This document shows, one piece after another, positions 6,192 to 7,627 of a DNA stretch of 7,627 bases (its first letter is position 1; every line of letters begins with the position of its first letter). Source of the stretch: Chromatiales bacterium (GTDB lineage Bacteria; Pseudomonadota; Gammaproteobacteria; UBA6429; Thiohalophilaceae); the NCBI GenBank assembly GCA_027057985.1, contig JALUTJ010000497.1:1-7627 (forward strand). Reading direction: 5' to 3'. The notes beneath the pieces are model-generated. The model did no database searches. It was not told the DNA's origin and saw only the letters and a list, made by a program, of their open reading frames with translations. Made by a program: the position numbers and the translations under genes.

Positions 6192-6830
6192 ATGAAAAAG
6201 CGCATCACTACATCCATATATCTGGTTTCACTTGTTTTTACTGCCCTGCTTACTCAACCCGTGCAGGCAGGAAAATTTAAATGCTGGACCAATAGTGAAG
6301 GTGTCAAGGAATGTGGCTCCTTCGTCCCTCCCGAATATTCACAACAGCGCATAGAAACCCGAAATAATTCAGGTCGCGTGATTGAAATCAAGGAGCGCGC
6401 CAAGACCAAAGAAGAACTGGCAGAGATTGCCCGGCTTGAAGAACTGAAAAAGATCGAAGAAGCGAAGCGTGCCGAGCAGAAAAAGAAAGATGATATCCTC
6501 TTAAAAACCTTTACCCGTGAACGCGACATCAATATGCTCCGCGACAGCAAGGTTAGCGTTATCGAAGGTATCATTACCGTTACCAAAAGTAACAACAAGG
6601 CACTGGGCAAGAAATTAAAGAAGCTGCAAAAGCGTGCGGCCAATGTTGAACGGCGTGGTAAAAAACCACCTAAAGCACTGGTGGATGAAATCAATTCGAT
6701 TCAAAGACAGATTGCGCGAAACAAGGCTTCGATCAAGGAAAAACGTGCCGAGCAGGCAGAAATTCGCGAGAAATACAGCAAGACCCTGGAACGTTTTCGT
6801 TATTTAAAAAGCGAGAAAAAGAAAAAATAA
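6192..6830 (+). CDS. Secreted DUF4124-like coiled-coil protein, function unknown
   Basis: This 212-residue protein has a clear Sec signal peptide: MKKR, a hydrophobic core to about residue 22, and likely cleavage after VQA at 26. The mature start, KFKCWTNSEGVKECGSFVPP (residues 28-47), plus EYS, matches the pattern of DUF4124-like N-terminal modules (aromatic-W-x-D/N-x-x-G-V ... PPEY). Here two cysteines, C31 and C41, may form a disulfide. A transition segment with GRVIEIKERAKTKEELAE leads into a long lysine/glutamate-rich helical region (about 70-212) with heptad-like character. It is broken by a PP near 159-160 and ends in a very basic KSEKKKK tail. It is probably periplasmic; a role in cell-envelope structure is only a guess. 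No strong ribosome-binding site precedes the ATG, but the signal peptide fits this start. Its TAA directly abuts the slmA stop codon on the other strand. Confidence 0.85.
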   Translation: MKKRITTSIYLVSLVFTALLTQPVQAGKFKCWTNSEGVKECGSFVPPEYSQQRIETRNNSGRVIEIKERAKTKEELAEIARLEELKKIEEAKRAEQKKKDDILLKTFTRERDINMLRDSKVSVIEGIITVTKSNNKALGKKLKKLQKRAANVERRGKKPPKALVDEINSIQRQIARNKASIKEKRAEQAEIREKYSKTLERFRYLKSEKKKK

Positions 6831-6862
6831 TTACTCTGCTGCCAGTAACATGGCCAGCAGAG
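6816..6862 (-). terminator. Intrinsic terminator of slmA, embedded in coding sequence of both convergent genes
   Basis: On the - strand, CTCTGCTG (6862-6855) pairs with CAGCAGAG (6841-6834). Inner pairing CCA/TGG (6853-6851 with 6844-6842) leaves one bulged base and a 6-nt loop. After three nucleotides, the T-rich run TTATTTTTTCTTTTT follows (6830-6816). The stem is made of the last codons of slmA, and the U-tract is the complement of the AAA/AAG lysine codons that end the opposing gene. There is no intergenic DNA, so both parts are coding. On the + strand the same hairpin has no following T-run and should not terminate. Confidence 0.7.
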
Positions 6863-7427
6863 CCCACTGGTTGCTCCATTGCTCCAGTGGTGACCGTCTG
6901 AAGCCGGAACGCACATACTGTACCACCTGGCCTTCTACCACGGCCATAAACAGGTTGGCATGTGCCTGTACCGAGGTGGCAAGACTAAGTTCACTGTTCA
7001 TTTCGCCTTCACGCAGTACCTGCTTAAGCTGGGTTTCCAGTCGCTCAAAGAACTGGTTGACGCGCTGACGCAGCCGCTCAGTTTCACCGGTTAACACCTC
7101 GCCACTCAGAATACGACTCAGACCCGGGTTCTTTTCTGCAAAGCCCAGCATAAGTGAAAGAATATTCTCGATACGTTTTGTTGCCGTGGGCTGATCTTTG
7201 AGAATACGATTGATGCGGGTAAAAATACTGTCCTCGATAAACTCGATCAAGCCCTCAAACATCTTCGCCTTGCTGGGAAAGTGTCGATACAGGGCTGCCT
7301 CGGAAACACCCACGGCACGGGCCAAACCCGCAGTAGTAATCCGTTCACCCGGATTGACTTCCAGTTCATGAGCCAGGGCTTCGAGTATCTGCTGACGACG
7401 TGATGGTTTCTTCTCGCTCTCTGTCAT
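6831..7427 (-). CDS. slmA: Nucleoid occlusion factor SlmA (TetR-fold)
   Basis: This 198-residue protein is the same length as E. coli SlmA (Ttk). The N-terminal TetR-type helix-turn-helix spans about residues 30-60, with TTAGLARAVGVSEAALYRHF at 31-50 followed by PSKAKMFEGLIEFIE. The helical C-terminal dimerisation domain ends WALLAMLLAAE. SlmA binds chromosomal SBS sites and, when DNA-bound, antagonises FtsZ polymerisation so that division does not cut the nucleoid. The GERITTAGLA and RHFPSKAKMFEGLIEFIE segments are the features that separate it from ordinary TetR repressors. The ATG at 7427 has a good AAGGA Shine-Dalgarno about 7 nt upstream. It starts 17 nt after the argB stop, so it is probably cotranscribed with argB. 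I saw no SBS-like GTGAGTACTCAC site in the window. Confidence 0.93.
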   Translation of the reverse strand: MTESEKKPSRRQQILEALAHELEVNPGERITTAGLARAVGVSEAALYRHFPSKAKMFEGLIEFIEDSIFTRINRILKDQPTATKRIENILSLMLGFAEKNPGLSRILSGEVLTGETERLRQRVNQFFERLETQLKQVLREGEMNSELSLATSVQAHANLFMAVVEGQVVQYVRSGFRRSPLEQWSNQWALLAMLLAAE

Positions 7428-7444
7428 TCTGTTTTCCTTATTTG

Positions 7445-7627
<183 letters not shown>

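Noticed and set aside
6254..6694. 146-residue antisense frame opposite the secreted protein gene
   Set aside because: Its Ser/Phe-rich translation is the mirror of Lys/Glu codons (AAG, GAA) on the + strand. The + frame has a signal peptide and a recognisable N-terminal module.

Overview
The window looks like chromosomal DNA from a gammaproteobacterium. It carries slmA (ttk), the TetR-fold nucleoid-occlusion gene that is essentially restricted to Gammaproteobacteria, directly downstream of argB and close to pyrE, plus an ExoIII/Crc-type gene next to pyrE. That argB / slmA / pyrE / exo(crc) linkage is a familiar gammaproteobacterial neighbourhood. Base composition looks close to balanced and even throughout by eye, and I see no integrase, transposase, tRNA, rRNA or CRISPR array. 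I cannot name the genus; a free-living or sulfur-oxidising environmental lineage is only a guess.

Left part (1-3671, all + strand): a tight operon for a MacAB-like tripartite or envelope ABC transporter. It contains the C-terminal part of a periplasmic adaptor (HlyD/MacA family, cut by the window edge), a stand-alone ATPase, and two different FtsX/MacB-fold permeases. Spacings are 6 nt, a 14-nt overlap and 2 nt. The ATPase and permease are separate proteins, unlike fused MacB, and the two permeases probably form a heterodimer over an ATPase dimer, as in LolCDE.

3672-3807 is a 136-bp convergent gap. It holds a CACAGAG-type short repeat block and a two-part inverted repeat that can fold into one long stem or two small hairpins. 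An exodeoxyribonuclease III-family gene follows on the - strand. It is divergent from pyrE (+), and the 89-bp region between their starts contains a perfect 15-bp odd palindrome with -10-like hexamers on both strands.

5362-6111 is a TauE/SafE-family membrane exporter (-), divergent from a secreted, lysine-rich, coiled-coil DUF4124-like protein (+, 6192-6830). The stop codon of the latter directly abuts that of slmA (-, 6831-7427). argB (-, partial) lies 17 nt upstream of slmA, suggesting an argB-slmA transcript.

Most of the window is ordinary housekeeping and transport content; I did not find a convincing new multi-gene system. The best second-look items are: an slmA intrinsic terminator whose stem lies in slmA's own last codons and whose U-tract comes from the poly-lysine codons of the opposing gene; a catalytically intact ExoIII sitting at the crc position beside pyrE; the palindrome between exo and pyrE; and the inverted-repeat element at 3730-3798.
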